DNA from: Larkinella humicola
Lineage (GTDB): Bacteria > Bacteroidota > Bacteroidia > Cytophagales > Spirosomataceae
NCBI RefSeq assembly: GCF_008727875.1
Contig: NZ_VTWS01000003.1
Span: 558,001-622,000 of the forward strand
Direction: 5' to 3'
Length of the DNA: 64,000 bases
How positions within the stretch are numbered: position 1 is the stretch's first letter; the number at the start of each line of letters is the position of its first letter. The notes under the pieces are model-generated. The model ran no database searches and was not told the origin of the DNA. It saw nothing but the letters and a program-made list of their open reading frames with translations. Shown piece by piece: positions 1 through 10,365 of the stretch. The translations under genes were made by a program, and so were the position numbers.

Positions 1-1365
1 CCGCTGGCTGGCCGACACCAGATACTGGGGCAGGTAAACGCTGCTGTTGTTGAGGCCCAGATCCACCCCGAAGCTGGAGCGCACAGTGAACGATTTCAGA
101 AAGTCGAGTTCGCCATAGATATTCCCGACCAGTTGGCCGCTTTTGGCAATGTCGTCGGTTTGATACGCCAAAACCGCTGCCGGATTCGCTACGGTGCTGA
201 CACTCGAAAAACCGTAGGTCCCATTGGCATTGACCGGCGTGATGGTCGGGTCGGCATTATAAGCCGTTTGGACAATCCCGCCCGGGATGTTGTTGGACTG
301 CGCTCGTGAGAACGCCAGGTTGTTCCCAAGCCGGAAATTTCCCGTCAGTTTGTAGGTGTTGTTTAAACGGAAAGTCAGGCGGTTATACGCCGATTTGTCA
401 ACAATTCCCTTTTCGTCGTAATAACTGCCACTGACGTTGAAGGTAACCCGCTCGTTGCCGCCCGAAGCTGTAATCTGGTGACTCTGGACACTGCCGTTGC
501 GGAAGATATAATCGAACCAGTCCGTTCCGGCCCCAAACGAGCTCGGATTCGGAAATTTAATGGCTCCGCCTTCGCTGACGGCCACTTCGTTCACCAGCGT
601 GGCAAACTCGCTGGCATTGGTCATATCAAGCTTTTTACTAAGCTGCGTAACCCCGCCAAAGCCTTCGTAATTAAACACAGTACGACCGGATTTACCGCTT
701 TTCGTCGTTACCAACACCACCCCATTCGCTCCGCGAACCCCGTAGATAGCCAGCGAGGACGCATCTTTCAGCACATCGATGGTTTGGATGTCGGAGGGGT
801 TCAAAAACCGGATGTCATCGACAAACATACCATCGACCACATACAGCGGATTGCTGTTTCCCACCGTGCCAACCCCCCGAATCCGGACGTTTGGTGCTGC
901 GCCCGGCAAACCCTGGTTGGTAGTAATCAACACCCCGGCCGCTTTGCCCTGCAAGGCCTGCGTCGCATTCGCAACCGGACGGCTGGCAATGTCCTGGGCT
1001 TTCACGGTAGAAATAGACCCGGTCACATCCGCCTTTCGCTGCACGCCGTATCCGACCGCTACCACTTCGGTCAGCGTAGTGACATCTTCTTCTAATTGTG
1101 CGTCTACGGTTGGGCCGTTCACCGTGCGTTCCGTCGGCTTCATGCCAATAAAACTGAAAACCAAAACATCACCCTGATTAGCCTCGATGCTGTACTGACC
1201 ATTGGCGTCGGTATTGGCTCCTTTCGTTGTATTCTTAATCTGAACACTGACACCCGGTAATACCGAACCGTCGATCGCTGTCACTTTCCCGTTGACTCGT
1301 TGCTGCGCCCAGGCCGTAGCCGTCAGCAGCAGCAATGCCATTAAACTGAGTAAACCCCTCTCCAT
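1..1365 (-). CDS. SusC/RagA-family TonB-linked outer membrane protein, N-terminal part
   Basis: This is the first 455 codons of a TonB-dependent outer membrane transporter; the rest lies beyond the left edge. A signal peptide (about residues 1-21, ending AWAQQ) is followed by a carboxypeptidase-D-like beta-sandwich domain (about 23-90). The linker EVVAVGYG and a TonB plug domain (about 112-225) come next, with the SusC-typical LKDASSLAIYGVRGANG stretch and the start of the barrel. There is no STN domain, so it is unlikely to signal directly to a FecR-type anti-sigma factor. SusC proteins import glycans or peptides with a SusD lipoprotein. The SusD partner would be downstream, outside the window, so the substrate cannot be guessed. 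Confidence 0.95.
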   Translation of the reverse strand, partial: MERGLLSLMALLLLTATAWAQQRVNGKVTAIDGSVLPGVSVQIKNTTKGANTDANGQYSIEANQGDVLVFSFIGMKPTERTVNGPTVDAQLEEDVTTLTEVVAVGYGVQRKADVTGSISTVKAQDIASRPVANATQALQGKAAGVLITTNQGLPGAAPNVRIRGVGTVGNSNPLYVVDGMFVDDIRFLNPSDIQTIDVLKDASSLAIYGVRGANGVVLVTTKSGKSGRTVFNYEGFGGVTQLSKKLDMTNASEFATLVNEVAVSEGGAIKFPNPSSFGAGTDWFDYIFRNGSVQSHQITASGGNERVTFNVSGSYYDEKGIVDKSAYNRLTFRLNNTYKLTGNFRLGNNLAFSRAQSNNIPGGIVQTAYNADPTITPVNANGTYGFSSVSTVANPAAVLAYQTDDIAKSGQLVGNIYGELDFLKSFTVRSSFGVDLGLNNSSVYLPQYLVSASQR

Positions 1366-1400
1366 AATTTTTCTGATAAATTGTTTGCTTATTCTTAGCT

Positions 1401-1408
1401 CAAATGTA
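1401..1408 (-). promoter_or_regulatory. Candidate -7 box of the susC-like gene
   Basis: On the minus strand TACATTTG matches the Bacteroidota -7 consensus TAnnTTTG, 36 bases upstream of the susC-like ATG. I see no good TTG about 19 bases further upstream, so the call is tentative. Confidence 0.4.
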
Positions 1409-1575
1409 AACGAACTCCAACCAGATTCTGTTAAAATGGGGTACATCACTACTACATCATTTTAACTACACAATTAGTTTTCAACTTAAAAACAGCCTAT
1501 AACCCTATGATAGTGTTCTGTAAATGAGTTTGTTACATTTTTAATAACTTTTCACATTACTTGTGCTTACCCATC

Positions 1576-4359
1576 ATGCCAAGGTGCTTTCAACGAATAA
1601 AGGGGTTTATTCATCTTCCAATCTGGTTACTTCTTGTATCCGATTTGATGTCGGCTCCTACTTCCCAAAATCCGTTTCTGGCGCCCTACATCCGAAATTT
1701 TCCGAAACAGGAATACCAGGCCTATAATCAAAACTGGTCGCTTTGTCAGGACAAGGTTACCGGTTTCCTGTATGCTGCTAACTCTAAGGGCTTGCTGGAA
1801 TACGACGGAACGCGCTGGCAAACCTATCGATTGCCCAAACGGCAGATTGTTCGGTCGGTGGCTATCGATCCACAAGGACGCATTTATACCGGCGGTTTGG
1901 GTGAGATTGGCTATTGGCAGCCCAATGCTGCCGGTGTGCTTCACTATCGTTCACTCAGCGGACGGATTCCCGGCAAGCTTTTCCCGAAAGAAGAAATCTG
2001 GAATATTGTCATTGGCGCTGACTTCGTGTTTTTCCAGTCTTTTTCGACCGGTTTTTTATACCGCAACGGGCGGGTTTCCGAGGTGCGTTTACCGGGCAAT
2101 GTGCTTTTTCTCTACGGAGTTCGTAACCGCTATTATCTCCAATCCATCGGAAACGGTTTGTATGAACTGGTGAATGGAAAATTCGTTTCCCTTCCCAATA
2201 CGGAGCCGTTGGGTTCCACGGCGGTTCATGCGATTCTCCCGTACGGGCTGAAAGGGCTGCTGATCGGCACCCGCGATCACGGTTTATTCATCTATGAAAA
2301 TGGACGTCTTTCCCGGTCGAATCACCCTGCCAGCCAGTTTTTGCAGCGGTACCAGTGCAATAAAGGGCTGGCGTTGTCGGATGGCCGGTATGCTTTCGGT
2401 ACGATTCTCAACGGGATGATTGTCACTGATACGACCGGCACTCTATTGTATTCCGTCAATCAGCGGCAGGGCCTGCAGAACAATACTGTCCTCTCGCTGG
2501 CTCTCGACCTCAAAGGAAACGTCTGGGCCGGACTCGATGACGGCATCGATGCCATAGCGTTCAGTTACCCGCTGAAGTATTTTACGGATCCAAACGGTCA
2601 ACTAGGAACGCCCTACGATGCGGTTCTTTACCATAAAAAGCTGTATTTAGGCACCAACCATGGCGTATACTGGTGCGATTTCCCCACATCCGGTGTACCG
2701 GTTTACCATCTGGTGGAGGGCTCACAGGGGCAGGTCTGGGATTTGACCGTACTCGACGGGCAGTTGCTTTGTGGTCACAACGCCGGTACGTTTCGGATAA
2801 CGCCTGCCGATGGGTGGGAGTCCCTTTTCACGCAAACCGGTGGCTGGAGTTTACGGGCGTTGTCTTCACAGCCCGGTTTTGCGCTACAGGGAACGTACAC
2901 GGGCTTGTGTGTTTATCGCCGTGACCCGAACGGCAAATGGCAATTCAGCCATTCGATCACAGGGTTTAGCGAACCCATTCGGCAGGTTTGGGAAGATGCG
3001 GAGGGACAAATCTGGCTGCGTCACGCCCACAATGGGGTGTATTCGGTCCAGTTATCCGCGGATTTACGGAAAATTAGTCACCTCAACTGGGTAGCTTCCT
3101 ATTCCCAAGAGGCCGGTTTGAAAAAGCAGTTTGGGGTTTCAGGATCGATTCGGCGAATTTTCGGTGGCTGGAACGATGAACAGCTCTTCTTGCGGCAGGA
3201 TGGCAGTCTTCTGGTGGCCAAACCGGACGGCTTAAAAGCGGAATTTTCCATCAGCCACTTCGCCTGGATGGATGATTATGAGAACATTGTCCCACTGGAC
3301 TCGGTGTATTACTTGCTCTGCTTTGAGAAAGGCTATGCGCTTTTGCCCCGGCAGGAGTTGTCAGCGGTAAGCAATCAACAACAGACCAGCAAACCCCTGA
3401 TCCGGCAGTTGGCCGTTCTGAATGGAAACGACAGCCGGAATTTTACCTTTCGTAGTGCTTCATTCCTGGCATCCTTTTCTCCGGTTCTGAAAGCCAGAGA
3501 AAACCACCTGGTCTTTCATTTTAGCACGCCCGAATCCATTCAGGAGCCTTTATTCAGCTACCGTCTGGCCGGATTAGATGAGGACTGGTCGGATTTCAGC
3601 CCGCTGGCCGAAAAAGAGTATGCCAGTCTGCGGCCGGGCACCTACGAATTTCAGGTGCGTTCTACTTCGGAAGGTTCCGTTACCTCGTTTCCGTTTGAGA
3701 TTTTGCCGCCCTGGTACCAGAGCGTCTGGGCTTATCTGACCTACTTTCTGATTGGGTGCGGTTTGATTGGTGGCAGCTTTTACGTTCACCGGCGGCAGGT
3801 GGCGACTCATCAAACCAAAGTCCGGCAGCAAATGGAGGATAAACTGGCCCGGGAACAGGAAAAGCACCGGCAGCAACTGATGCAGGTTCAGAAAGAAAAA
3901 CTGGAACAGGACGTCATCGGCAAGTCGGAGGAGCTGGCCAACACCACCATGAACCTGATTCACAAAAATGACCTGCTGCTCAAACTGAAAGGAGAAGTTG
4001 AGAAATTAAAAGATGAGGTTCAACAACGGCAAACCATCGATCAGGCAACGGGACACATCAACCAGCTCGTCAAACTGATCGATTCCAATATTTCAAGCCG
4101 GCACGACTGGAAGGTTTTCGAGAAGAACTTTAACAAAGTTCACGAACAGTTCTTCAAGCGGTTATTGAGCCAGTACGACGGTTTGACGCCCGACGACATG
4201 CGGCTGGCGGCTTACCTGCGGATGAATCTTTCGAGTAAAGAAGTGGCTAAATTGCTCAACATTACCGTCCGGAGCGTCGAACTGAAACGGTATCGCTTGC
4301 GAAAACGATTGAATTTGCCACAGGAAGCGAATCTGAACGAGTTTATGATGGCCTTTTAA
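1576..4359 (+). CDS. Membrane-tethered sensor/regulator: beta-propeller, Y_Y_Y, TM, coiled coil, HTH
   Basis: I chose the ATG at 1576 (MPRCFQRIKGF) over an in-frame TTG at 1561 because it directly precedes a hydrophobic signal or anchor. The 927-residue protein has a long N-terminal region of two-component-regulator-type propeller repeats (for example GNVWAGLDDGID and GQIWLRHAHNGVY). A Y_Y_Y domain follows (about 635-712), then one transmembrane helix (about 718-738), a charged coiled coil (about 745-830) and a C-terminal LuxR-like helix-turn-helix (about 863-920, LSSKEVAKLLNITVRSVELK). There is no histidine kinase or receiver domain, so this is not a hybrid two-component regulator. The architecture implies periplasmic sensing and cytoplasmic DNA binding in one chain. 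Divergence from a susC gene suggests it controls that locus; this is inference. Confidence 0.85.
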   Translation: MPRCFQRIKGFIHLPIWLLLVSDLMSAPTSQNPFLAPYIRNFPKQEYQAYNQNWSLCQDKVTGFLYAANSKGLLEYDGTRWQTYRLPKRQIVRSVAIDPQGRIYTGGLGEIGYWQPNAAGVLHYRSLSGRIPGKLFPKEEIWNIVIGADFVFFQSFSTGFLYRNGRVSEVRLPGNVLFLYGVRNRYYLQSIGNGLYELVNGKFVSLPNTEPLGSTAVHAILPYGLKGLLIGTRDHGLFIYENGRLSRSNHPASQFLQRYQCNKGLALSDGRYAFGTILNGMIVTDTTGTLLYSVNQRQGLQNNTVLSLALDLKGNVWAGLDDGIDAIAFSYPLKYFTDPNGQLGTPYDAVLYHKKLYLGTNHGVYWCDFPTSGVPVYHLVEGSQGQVWDLTVLDGQLLCGHNAGTFRITPADGWESLFTQTGGWSLRALSSQPGFALQGTYTGLCVYRRDPNGKWQFSHSITGFSEPIRQVWEDAEGQIWLRHAHNGVYSVQLSADLRKISHLNWVASYSQEAGLKKQFGVSGSIRRIFGGWNDEQLFLRQDGSLLVAKPDGLKAEFSISHFAWMDDYENIVPLDSVYYLLCFEKGYALLPRQELSAVSNQQQTSKPLIRQLAVLNGNDSRNFTFRSASFLASFSPVLKARENHLVFHFSTPESIQEPLFSYRLAGLDEDWSDFSPLAEKEYASLRPGTYEFQVRSTSEGSVTSFPFEILPPWYQSVWAYLTYFLIGCGLIGGSFYVHRRQVATHQTKVRQQMEDKLAREQEKHRQQLMQVQKEKLEQDVIGKSEELANTTMNLIHKNDLLLKLKGEVEKLKDEVQQRQTIDQATGHINQLVKLIDSNISSRHDWKVFEKNFNKVHEQFFKRLLSQYDGLTPDDMRLAAYLRMNLSSKEVAKLLNITVRSVELKRYRLRKRLNLPQEANLNEFMMAF

Positions 4360-4364
4360 ACAAA

Positions 4365-4393
4365 AAAAGACCTCCTTGTTCGGGAGGTCTTTT
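4365..4393. terminator. Bidirectional terminator between the regulator and rpsG
   Basis: AAAAGACCTCC (4365-4375) pairs perfectly with GGAGGTCTTTT (4383-4393), an 11-bp stem with a 7-base loop and A/T flanks on both sides. It serves both convergent genes. Confidence 0.9.
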
Positions 4394-4413
4394 CAATACT
4401 GACTTGGTTCGGA

Positions 4414-4881
4414 TTAGAACCGGAAGTGGGAGAATGCCTTGTTGGCTTCGGCCATCCGGTGGGTGTCATCCTTTTTCTTGACGGCAGCGCCTTCACCTTT
4501 TGCTGCTGCTACGATTTCCGCTGCCAAACGATCGACCATGGTTTTTTCACCACGTGAACGGGCATACTTGATCAGCCATTTCATGCCTACTGATACTTTA
4601 CGATCAGGACGTACTTCCGTCGGAACCTGGAATGTGGCACCACCTACCCGGCGGCTTTTCACCTCAACTGAAGGCATTACGTTGTTCAACGCCTTTTTCC
4701 AAACGTCTAAGCCGTTGTCGTTGGTTTTTTTCTCAACCAGCGCCAGTGCGTCGTAGAAAATGGAGTACGAAAGGCTCTTTTTACCTTCGTACATGAGGTT
4801 GTTCACAAATTTCGTTACCAGCGTCTCCTTGTATTTAGGATCGGGTAAAACGTATCTTTTCTTTGGTTTTGCTTTTCTCAT
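4414..4881 (-). CDS. rpsG: 30S ribosomal protein S7
   Basis: S7 nucleates assembly of the 30S head by binding the 3' major domain of 16S rRNA. The 155-residue product starts [19 protein letters not shown] and has the usual S7 length. It carries the conserved [13 protein letters not shown] and [14 protein letters not shown] segments. It is the second gene of an rpsL-rpsG pair, 75 bases after rpsL, and ends just before a strong terminator. The fusA gene that usually follows rpsG is absent. Confidence 0.98.
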   Translation of the reverse strand: MRKAKPKKRYVLPDPKYKETLVTKFVNNLMYEGKKSLSYSIFYDALALVEKKTNDNGLDVWKKALNNVMPSVEVKSRRVGGATFQVPTEVRPDRKVSVGMKWLIKYARSRGEKTMVDRLAAEIVAAAKGEGAAVKKKDDTHRMAEANKAFSHFRF

Positions 4882-4956
4882 GATCTTCAGATGATAAATC
4901 TTACTCTAAACGTTGTGCATCGTTGGCAACGCTCAGTCAATTAAATCCGGGAGCTA

Positions 4957-5379
4957 TTATTTTTTCTTTTTAGCGGGAGCTCCCTTCGTCGGTGCAGCCA
5001 CCTGACCCGGTTTCGGACGTTTCGTACCGTATTTCGAGCGGGCTTGTTTCCGACCGCTTACGCCAGCCGTATCAAGTGCTCCACGAACGATGTGATAACG
5101 CACACCCGGAAGGTCTTTCACCCGACCACCCCGTACCAGAACAATCGAGTGCTCCTGCAGGTTGTGGCCTTCGCCCGGAATATAGGCGTTAACTTCTTTG
5201 CCATGTGACAGACGCACACGGGCTACTTTACGCAAAGCCGAGTTTGGCTTTTTGGGGGTGGTTGTGTACACACGCGTACACACACCACGGCGTTGTGGGC
5301 AAGAGTCCAATGCCGGCGACTTTGATTTAAAAGTCAGCTTTTCACGGCCCTTGCGTACTAATTGTTGTATCGTAGGCAT
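4957..5379 (-). CDS. rpsL: 30S ribosomal protein S12
   Basis: S12 sits at the decoding centre of the 30S subunit. The 140-residue protein begins [14 protein letters not shown] and contains [12 protein letters not shown] and [13 protein letters not shown]. These are the two loops where streptomycin-resistance changes arise in other bacteria, and both are wild type here. The C-terminus is a Lys-rich tail (PAKKKK) slightly longer than in E. coli. It is first in the rpsL-rpsG unit and has its own consensus promoter at 5426-5456. Confidence 0.98.
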   Translation of the reverse strand: MPTIQQLVRKGREKLTFKSKSPALDSCPQRRGVCTRVYTTTPKKPNSALRKVARVRLSHGKEVNAYIPGEGHNLQEHSIVLVRGGRVKDLPGVRYHIVRGALDTAGVSGRKQARSKYGTKRPKPGQVAAPTKGAPAKKKK

Positions 5380-5425
5380 TGTATCAGAATTGGTATTACT
5401 ACAGTCCTCTGGAAAAATAGGAGTG

Positions 5426-5456
5426 CAAAATTAGCTAAATCGGCTGGAAAACCAAA
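5426..5456 (-). promoter_or_regulatory. Promoter of rpsL-rpsG
   Basis: On the minus strand TTTG (5456-5453) is followed after exactly 19 bases by TAATTTTG (5433-5426), a full match to the Bacteroidota -33/-7 consensus. It lies in the rpsL-DUF3467 gap, so rpsL-rpsG can be transcribed apart from rpoBC. Confidence 0.85.
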
Positions 5457-5501
5457 GTGACTGGCGAATTAATTTTCAGTAATTTCTTGTCCATTACCGG
5501 A

Positions 5502-5828
5502 TTAGGCTTCACCGATCGGGCCGCCAAACTGGGTCGGAAACCGAAACGCATCTTCAGCGCCGTTGATATCTCCATACGTATCTTCAAATTTCCGGATGTT
5601 ATCTTTCAGGGCCGTCAACAACCGCTTGGCGTGTTCGGGGGTCAGAATGATCCGGGATTTCACCTTGGCTTTGGGAATACCGGGCATCAAACGAATGAAA
5701 TCGATGATGAACTCGCTGTTGGAATGCGCAATCATGGCGAGATTGGCGTAGATTCCTTCCGCAATTTCTTCCGTTAATTCGATGTTGATCTGTGCGTCCT
5801 GATCAGGTAACTGGTTTTCCATAGTCAT
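5502..5828 (-). CDS. DUF3467 domain protein
   Basis: This 108-residue acidic protein has unknown function. It matches the DUF3467 family, which is commonly found next to rpoC in Bacteroidota. Visible features are an acidic N-terminus (LPDQDAQINIELTEEIAEG) and the conserved core GIPKAKVKSRIILTPEHAK. No catalytic motif or membrane segment is seen. Two starts are possible, ATG at 5828 or ATG at 5822. A -7 box TATCTTTG lies at 5842-5849, so the leader would be very short. The rpoC terminator lies upstream, so it need not be co-transcribed with rpoBC. Confidence 0.85.
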   Translation of the reverse strand: MTMENQLPDQDAQINIELTEEIAEGIYANLAMIAHSNSEFIIDFIRLMPGIPKAKVKSRIILTPEHAKRLLTALKDNIRKFEDTYGDINGAEDAFRFPTQFGGPIGEA

Positions 5829-5841
5829 TTGGTGTAAGAAT

Positions 5842-5849
5842 CAAAGATA
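5842..5849 (-). promoter_or_regulatory. Candidate -7 box for the DUF3467 gene
   Basis: TATCTTTG on the minus strand ends only 14 bases before the first ATG, which would give a nearly leaderless mRNA. No clear -33 box is seen at the normal distance. Confidence 0.4.
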
Positions 5850-5976
5850 AAGAACTCTCTGCGGTTTTCCGTAGTTCAAAAAAACTGTGGGTATTTTTAT
5901 CCACCTGACCAACAACTTATTGACTATGCGGTATCAGATTGCAGGTGGATTCTGGATTGACCCGGCCTTTGCCTAT

Positions 5977-6013
5977 ACAAAAACAGGGCCAGACCGAATG
6001 GCCTGACCCTGTT
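5977..6013 (-). terminator. Intrinsic terminator after rpoC
   Basis: Read on the minus strand, AACAGGGTCAG (6013-6003) pairs with CTGGCCCTGTT (5992-5982) through 11 bp including one U-G wobble. Five T residues follow. It lies 24 bases past the rpoC stop. Confidence 0.85.
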
Positions 6014-6036
6014 CACTTTTCATGTATGGATCGAGA

Positions 6037-9000
6037 CTAAACCGTCTCGCGTTTTTTGCTGCGCGTAAATTTCTCACGCGTTTCAACGAACGATTCGTAT
6101 TCTTCTTTCGAGTTGACAATGATGTTGGCGTACCGGCGCGTTCCCGTACCAGCCGGGATCAGGTGGCCTACCAACACGTTTTCTTTCAAGCCTTCGAGGT
6201 AATCGGCTTTTCCACGGATCGACGCTTCGCTCAACACCTTGGTCGTTTCCTGGAATGAAGCTGCCGACAGGAAGCTTTCCGTACCCAACGACGCCTGTGT
6301 GATCCCCTGCAGGGTCGGTTGTGAAACCGCCGGCATGGCATCACGAACATCGACCAGTTTCATATCCCGACGTTTCAGGCTCGAATTTTCATCGCGCAGA
6401 CGACGTACAGAAATGATCTGACCGGCTTTCAGCGTTTCAGAATCACCCGGATCCATGACGACTTTCATGTTCATGATTTTGTCGTTTTCGGTCCGGAAAC
6501 TCCATTTGTCAACCGATTGCATATCCAGGAAGATCGTGTCGCCAGCGTCCATAATCTCAACTTTCTGCATCATCTGACGAACAATCGCTTCGATGTGCTT
6601 ATCATTGATCTTCACACCCTGCAGACGGTATACCTCCTGAATTTCATTCACCAGGTACTCCTGCACCGCGGTTGGTCCTTTGATCGACAGAATATCCGAC
6701 GGCGTAATGGCGCCATCCGACAGCGGATCACCCGCCCGAACGAAGTCATTGTCCTGAACCAGAATGTGTTTCGACAACGGCACCAGGTATTTCTTCTTCG
6801 TTCCGTCTTTCGACTCGATATAAATTTCGCGGTTACCGCGTTTGATCGTACCGTAGGTAACAACACCGTCGATTTCGCTCACAACCGCCGGGTTCGACGG
6901 GTTACGCGCTTCGAACAATTCCGTTACCCGGGGCAGACCACCCGTGATGTCGCGGGTTTTACCAACGTTACGCGGAATTTTCGCCACCGGCTGACCGGCC
7001 TTGATCGACTGACCGTTTTTCACAACCAGACGGGCACTCACCGGCAGGTTATAGCTTTTCTCAGTGGTGTCTTCCAGCAGGATACTGGTTCCTTTCACCA
7101 TAATCGCCGGGTTTTTGGTCTTATCCCGGCTTTCGATGATCACCATTTCCTGGAAGCCCGTTTGTTCGTCAAACTCTTCGCGATAGGTAATGGCTTCTTC
7201 GATGGCTTCGAATTCCAGTTTACCCGTTATTTCGGACAAGATAACGGCGTTGTACGGATCCCAGGCGCAAAGTTCGTCTCCCTTCTTCACGAGTTGGTTT
7301 TCCTTGACCCGCATGAAAGCACCGTAAGGCACGTTGTTGCTGATCAACACCAGATTCGGATTAGCCGGATCGACAATTTTAACTTCACCGGAACGACCCA
7401 TCACGACCGTAATCGGGTTTCCTTCGTTATCAACGGATTCAACTGTCCGCATTTCTTCAAACTGAACCATCCCGTCGAATTTCGCCCGAATGGACGCATC
7501 GACTGCGATGTTTGAAGCCGTACCCCCAACGTGGAAGGTCCGAAGCGTCAACTGCGTACCCGGTTCACCGATGGACTGCGAAGCAATTACGCCCACTGCC
7601 TCACCAATGTCGACCATGCGACCCGTTGCCAGGTTCCGACCGTAGCATTTCGCGCAAACCCCTTTCTTGGCTTCGCACGTTAACACCGACCGGATTTCGA
7701 CGGTTTCAATGCTGGTTTCGTCAATAGCAGCCGCGATTTCTTCGTTGATTTCGCTACCACCCGCCACTATCAGCTCTTTCGTCAACGGATTATACACATC
7801 GTGTACCGTAACCCGACCCAGAATCCGCTCTGACAATGGTTCAACGATGTCCTCGTTGTCTTTCAATGCCGAGATCTGGAGACCGCGCAACGTACCGCAA
7901 TCGTCTTCCGTAATAATGACATCCTGCGCCACGTCGTGCAAACGACGGGTCAGGTAACCGGCATCCGCTGTTTTCAAAGCGGTATCAGCCAAACCTTTCC
8001 GCGCACCGTGCGTCGAGATGAAGTACTCGAGTACGTCCAGACCTTCTTTAAAGTTCGACAGAATCGGGTTTTCGATGATCTCGCCGACTGAACCTTGCAG
8101 GTTCTTCTGTGGCTTGGCCATCAACCCCCGCATACCGCCCAACTGACGAATCTGTTCGCGTGAACCCCGGGCTCCGGAGTGCATCATCATAAAGATCGAG
8201 TTGAATCCTTGCTGATCGGCTTCCAACTGCTTCATCAGGGTTTCGGTGATCCGGCTGTTGACGCGCGTCCAGATGTCAATCACCTGGTTGTAGCGTTCAT
8301 TTTCCGTAATCAGACCCATCAGATAGTTGTTCCAAACCGACTCAACTTCCTGTTTGGCTTCACCAATCAGTTTTTCTTTCGCATCAGGAACCTTCACGTC
8401 ACTCAAACCGATTGACAAACCGCCTTTGAAGGCCATTTGGAAACCGAGTTCTTTGATGTCGTCCAGGAACTGAGCGGTTTTCGATACACCTGAAATTTTG
8501 AAAATGTACGAAATAATCTGCTGCAGTTTTTTCTTCGTCAGCAGTTCATTGATATACCCAACCTCTTCCGGTACGGACTGATTGAACAGCACCCGACCAG
8601 CTACGGTATCGATAATCTTCGTTTCCAGTTCGCCTTTTTCGTTCCGAACCTTCGTCCGAACGTTGACATTCGCATGCTTCGAGACTTTGCCTTCATTGAT
8701 GGCAATGATCACCTCTTCCGCGCCATAGAACGTCATGCCTTCGCCGATGATCGGATATTCGGGCGTACTCTTGCGACCTTTCGTCACGTAGTACAAGCCC
8801 AAAACCATGTCCTGCGACGGTACCGTAATGGGCGCGCCGTTGGCCGGGTTCAGAATGTTGTGCGACGCCAGCATCAGCATCGAGGCTTCCAAAATGGCTT
8901 CCTGTCCCAGCGGAACGTGAACGGCCATCTGGTCACCGTCAAAGTCAGCGTTGAATGCTGTACAGACGAGTGGGTGCAACTGGATTGCTTTTCCTTCAAT

Positions 9001-10365
9001 CAGTTTCGGCTGGAACGCCTGAATACCCAAACGGTGCAGCGTTGGAGCCCGGTTCAACAGAACGGGGTGACCTTTCAATACGTTTTCCAGAATATCCCAG
9101 ATAATCGGGTCTTTCCGGTCAACGATTTTCTTCGCCGATTTCACGGTTTTTACAATACCGCGCTCGATCAGTTTCCGAATAATAAACGGCTTGAAAAGCT
9201 CAGCCGCCATATCTTTCGGCAGACCGCATTCGTGCAGTTTCAATTCGGGTCCAACAACGATTACGGAACGACCCGAATAATCGACCCGCTTACCGAGCAA
9301 GTTTTGACGGAACCGGCCCTGCTTTCCTTTCAGCATGTCCGACAACGACTTCAGTGCCCGGTTTCCTTCCGAACGAACCGCGTTGACTTTCCGGGAGTTG
9401 TCAAACAAGGAGTCGACCGCTTCCTGCAACATCCGCTTTTCGTTCCGCAGAATTACCTCCGGCGCCTTGATTTCAATCAGACGCTTCAGACGGTTGTTCC
9501 GGATAATCACCCGGCGATACAAGTCGTTCAAGTCAGACGTAGCAAAACGACCACCATCCAGAGGCACCAGCGGACGCAATTCCGGCGGAATCACCGGCAC
9601 CATGCGAATCACCATCCACTCGGGGCGGTTTTCAACGCGGGTGTTGGCATCCCGGAAGGCTTCAACGACTTTCAGTCGCTTTAGGGCTTCCGCTTTCCGT
9701 TGTTGCGATGTATCCGTTGCCGCAGCGTGGCGCAGGTTGTACGACAGTTCGTCCAACTTCACCCGTGATAGCAACATTTCGAGGGCTTCAGCCCCCATTT
9801 TGGCGATAAACTTCTGCGGATCAGAATCCGGCAAAAGCTGGTTGCCACTCGGCAGTTTATCAACAATGTCCAGGTATTCGTCTTCCGTTAAGAAGTCGAG
9901 TTCCTGAATACCGTCTTCCCCCTTGATACCGGTTTGAACGACAACGTAGCGTTCGTAATAAATAATCTGATCGAGCTTCTTGGTAGAAAGACCGAGCAGA
10001 TACCCAATTTTATTCGGAAGACTCCGGAAGTACCAGATGTGGGCAACCGGAACCACCAGTTCGATGTGTCCCATCCGTTCCCGGCGCACCTTTTTCTCCG
10101 TTACTTCCACCCCACAGCGATCGCAAATAATGCCCTTGTAGCGAATCCGTTTGTACTTCCCGCAATGGCATTCCCAGTCTTTGACCGGCCCAAAGATCCG
10201 CTCACAGAACAAACCGCCCATCTCAGGCTTGTAAGTCCGGTAGTTGATCGTTTCAGGTTGGGTCACTTCCCCGTACGAACTCTCCAGAATGGACTCAGGC
10301 GAAGCCAGGCTTATCAGCACCCTGGAAAAGTCGCTGTTGAGTTTTTTGTTCTTCTTAAAGGACAT
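6037..10365 (-). CDS. rpoC: DNA-directed RNA polymerase subunit beta'
   Basis: This is the 1442-residue beta' subunit, of normal length for the phylum. An N-terminal zinc-binding domain (CHCGKYKR and CDRCGVEV, about 60-85) is visible. The catalytic [12 protein letters not shown] loop that binds Mg2+ lies near residue 470, and a second zinc site ([14 protein letters not shown]) near 895. The C-terminal [12 protein letters not shown]-type segment appears here as [14 protein letters not shown]. The gene follows rpoB after an unusually long 326-base spacer that holds a terminator-like hairpin, so separate control from rpoB is possible. Confidence 0.99.
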   Translation of the reverse strand: MSFKKNKKLNSDFSRVLISLASPESILESSYGEVTQPETINYRTYKPEMGGLFCERIFGPVKDWECHCGKYKRIRYKGIICDRCGVEVTEKKVRRERMGHIELVVPVAHIWYFRSLPNKIGYLLGLSTKKLDQIIYYERYVVVQTGIKGEDGIQELDFLTEDEYLDIVDKLPSGNQLLPDSDPQKFIAKMGAEALEMLLSRVKLDELSYNLRHAAATDTSQQRKAEALKRLKVVEAFRDANTRVENRPEWMVIRMVPVIPPELRPLVPLDGGRFATSDLNDLYRRVIIRNNRLKRLIEIKAPEVILRNEKRMLQEAVDSLFDNSRKVNAVRSEGNRALKSLSDMLKGKQGRFRQNLLGKRVDYSGRSVIVVGPELKLHECGLPKDMAAELFKPFIIRKLIERGIVKTVKSAKKIVDRKDPIIWDILENVLKGHPVLLNRAPTLHRLGIQAFQPKLIEGKAIQLHPLVCTAFNADFDGDQMAVHVPLGQEAILEASMLMLASHNILNPANGAPITVPSQDMVLGLYYVTKGRKSTPEYPIIGEGMTFYGAEEVIIAINEGKVSKHANVNVRTKVRNEKGELETKIIDTVAGRVLFNQSVPEEVGYINELLTKKKLQQIISYIFKISGVSKTAQFLDDIKELGFQMAFKGGLSIGLSDVKVPDAKEKLIGEAKQEVESVWNNYLMGLITENERYNQVIDIWTRVNSRITETLMKQLEADQQGFNSIFMMMHSGARGSREQIRQLGGMRGLMAKPQKNLQGSVGEIIENPILSNFKEGLDVLEYFISTHGARKGLADTALKTADAGYLTRRLHDVAQDVIITEDDCGTLRGLQISALKDNEDIVEPLSERILGRVTVHDVYNPLTKELIVAGGSEINEEIAAAIDETSIETVEIRSVLTCEAKKGVCAKCYGRNLATGRMVDIGEAVGVIASQSIGEPGTQLTLRTFHVGGTASNIAVDASIRAKFDGMVQFEEMRTVESVDNEGNPITVVMGRSGEVKIVDPANPNLVLISNNVPYGAFMRVKENQLVKKGDELCAWDPYNAVILSEITGKLEFEAIEEAITYREEFDEQTGFQEMVIIESRDKTKNPAIMVKGTSILLEDTTEKSYNLPVSARLVVKNGQSIKAGQPVAKIPRNVGKTRDITGGLPRVTELFEARNPSNPAVVSEIDGVVTYGTIKRGNREIYIESKDGTKKKYLVPLSKHILVQDNDFVRAGDPLSDGAITPSDILSIKGPTAVQEYLVNEIQEVYRLQGVKINDKHIEAIVRQMMQKVEIMDAGDTIFLDMQSVDKWSFRTENDKIMNMKVVMDPGDSETLKAGQIISVRRLRDENSSLKRRDMKLVDVRDAMPAVSQPTLQGITQASLGTESFLSAASFQETTKVLSEASIRGKADYLEGLKENVLVGHLIPAGTGTRRYANIIVNSKEEYESFVETREKFTRSKKRETV

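Noticed and set aside
1576-4359. Hybrid two-component system regulator
   Set aside because: Propeller and Y_Y_Y domains fit, but there is no HisKA, HATPase or receiver domain between the membrane helix and the HTH.
8674-9684. Long plus-strand open frame (336 codons) inside rpoC
   Set aside because: It is antisense to a fully conserved part of rpoC. Its product is rich in Arg, His, Phe and Gln, as expected from reverse reading, and has no recognisable domain.
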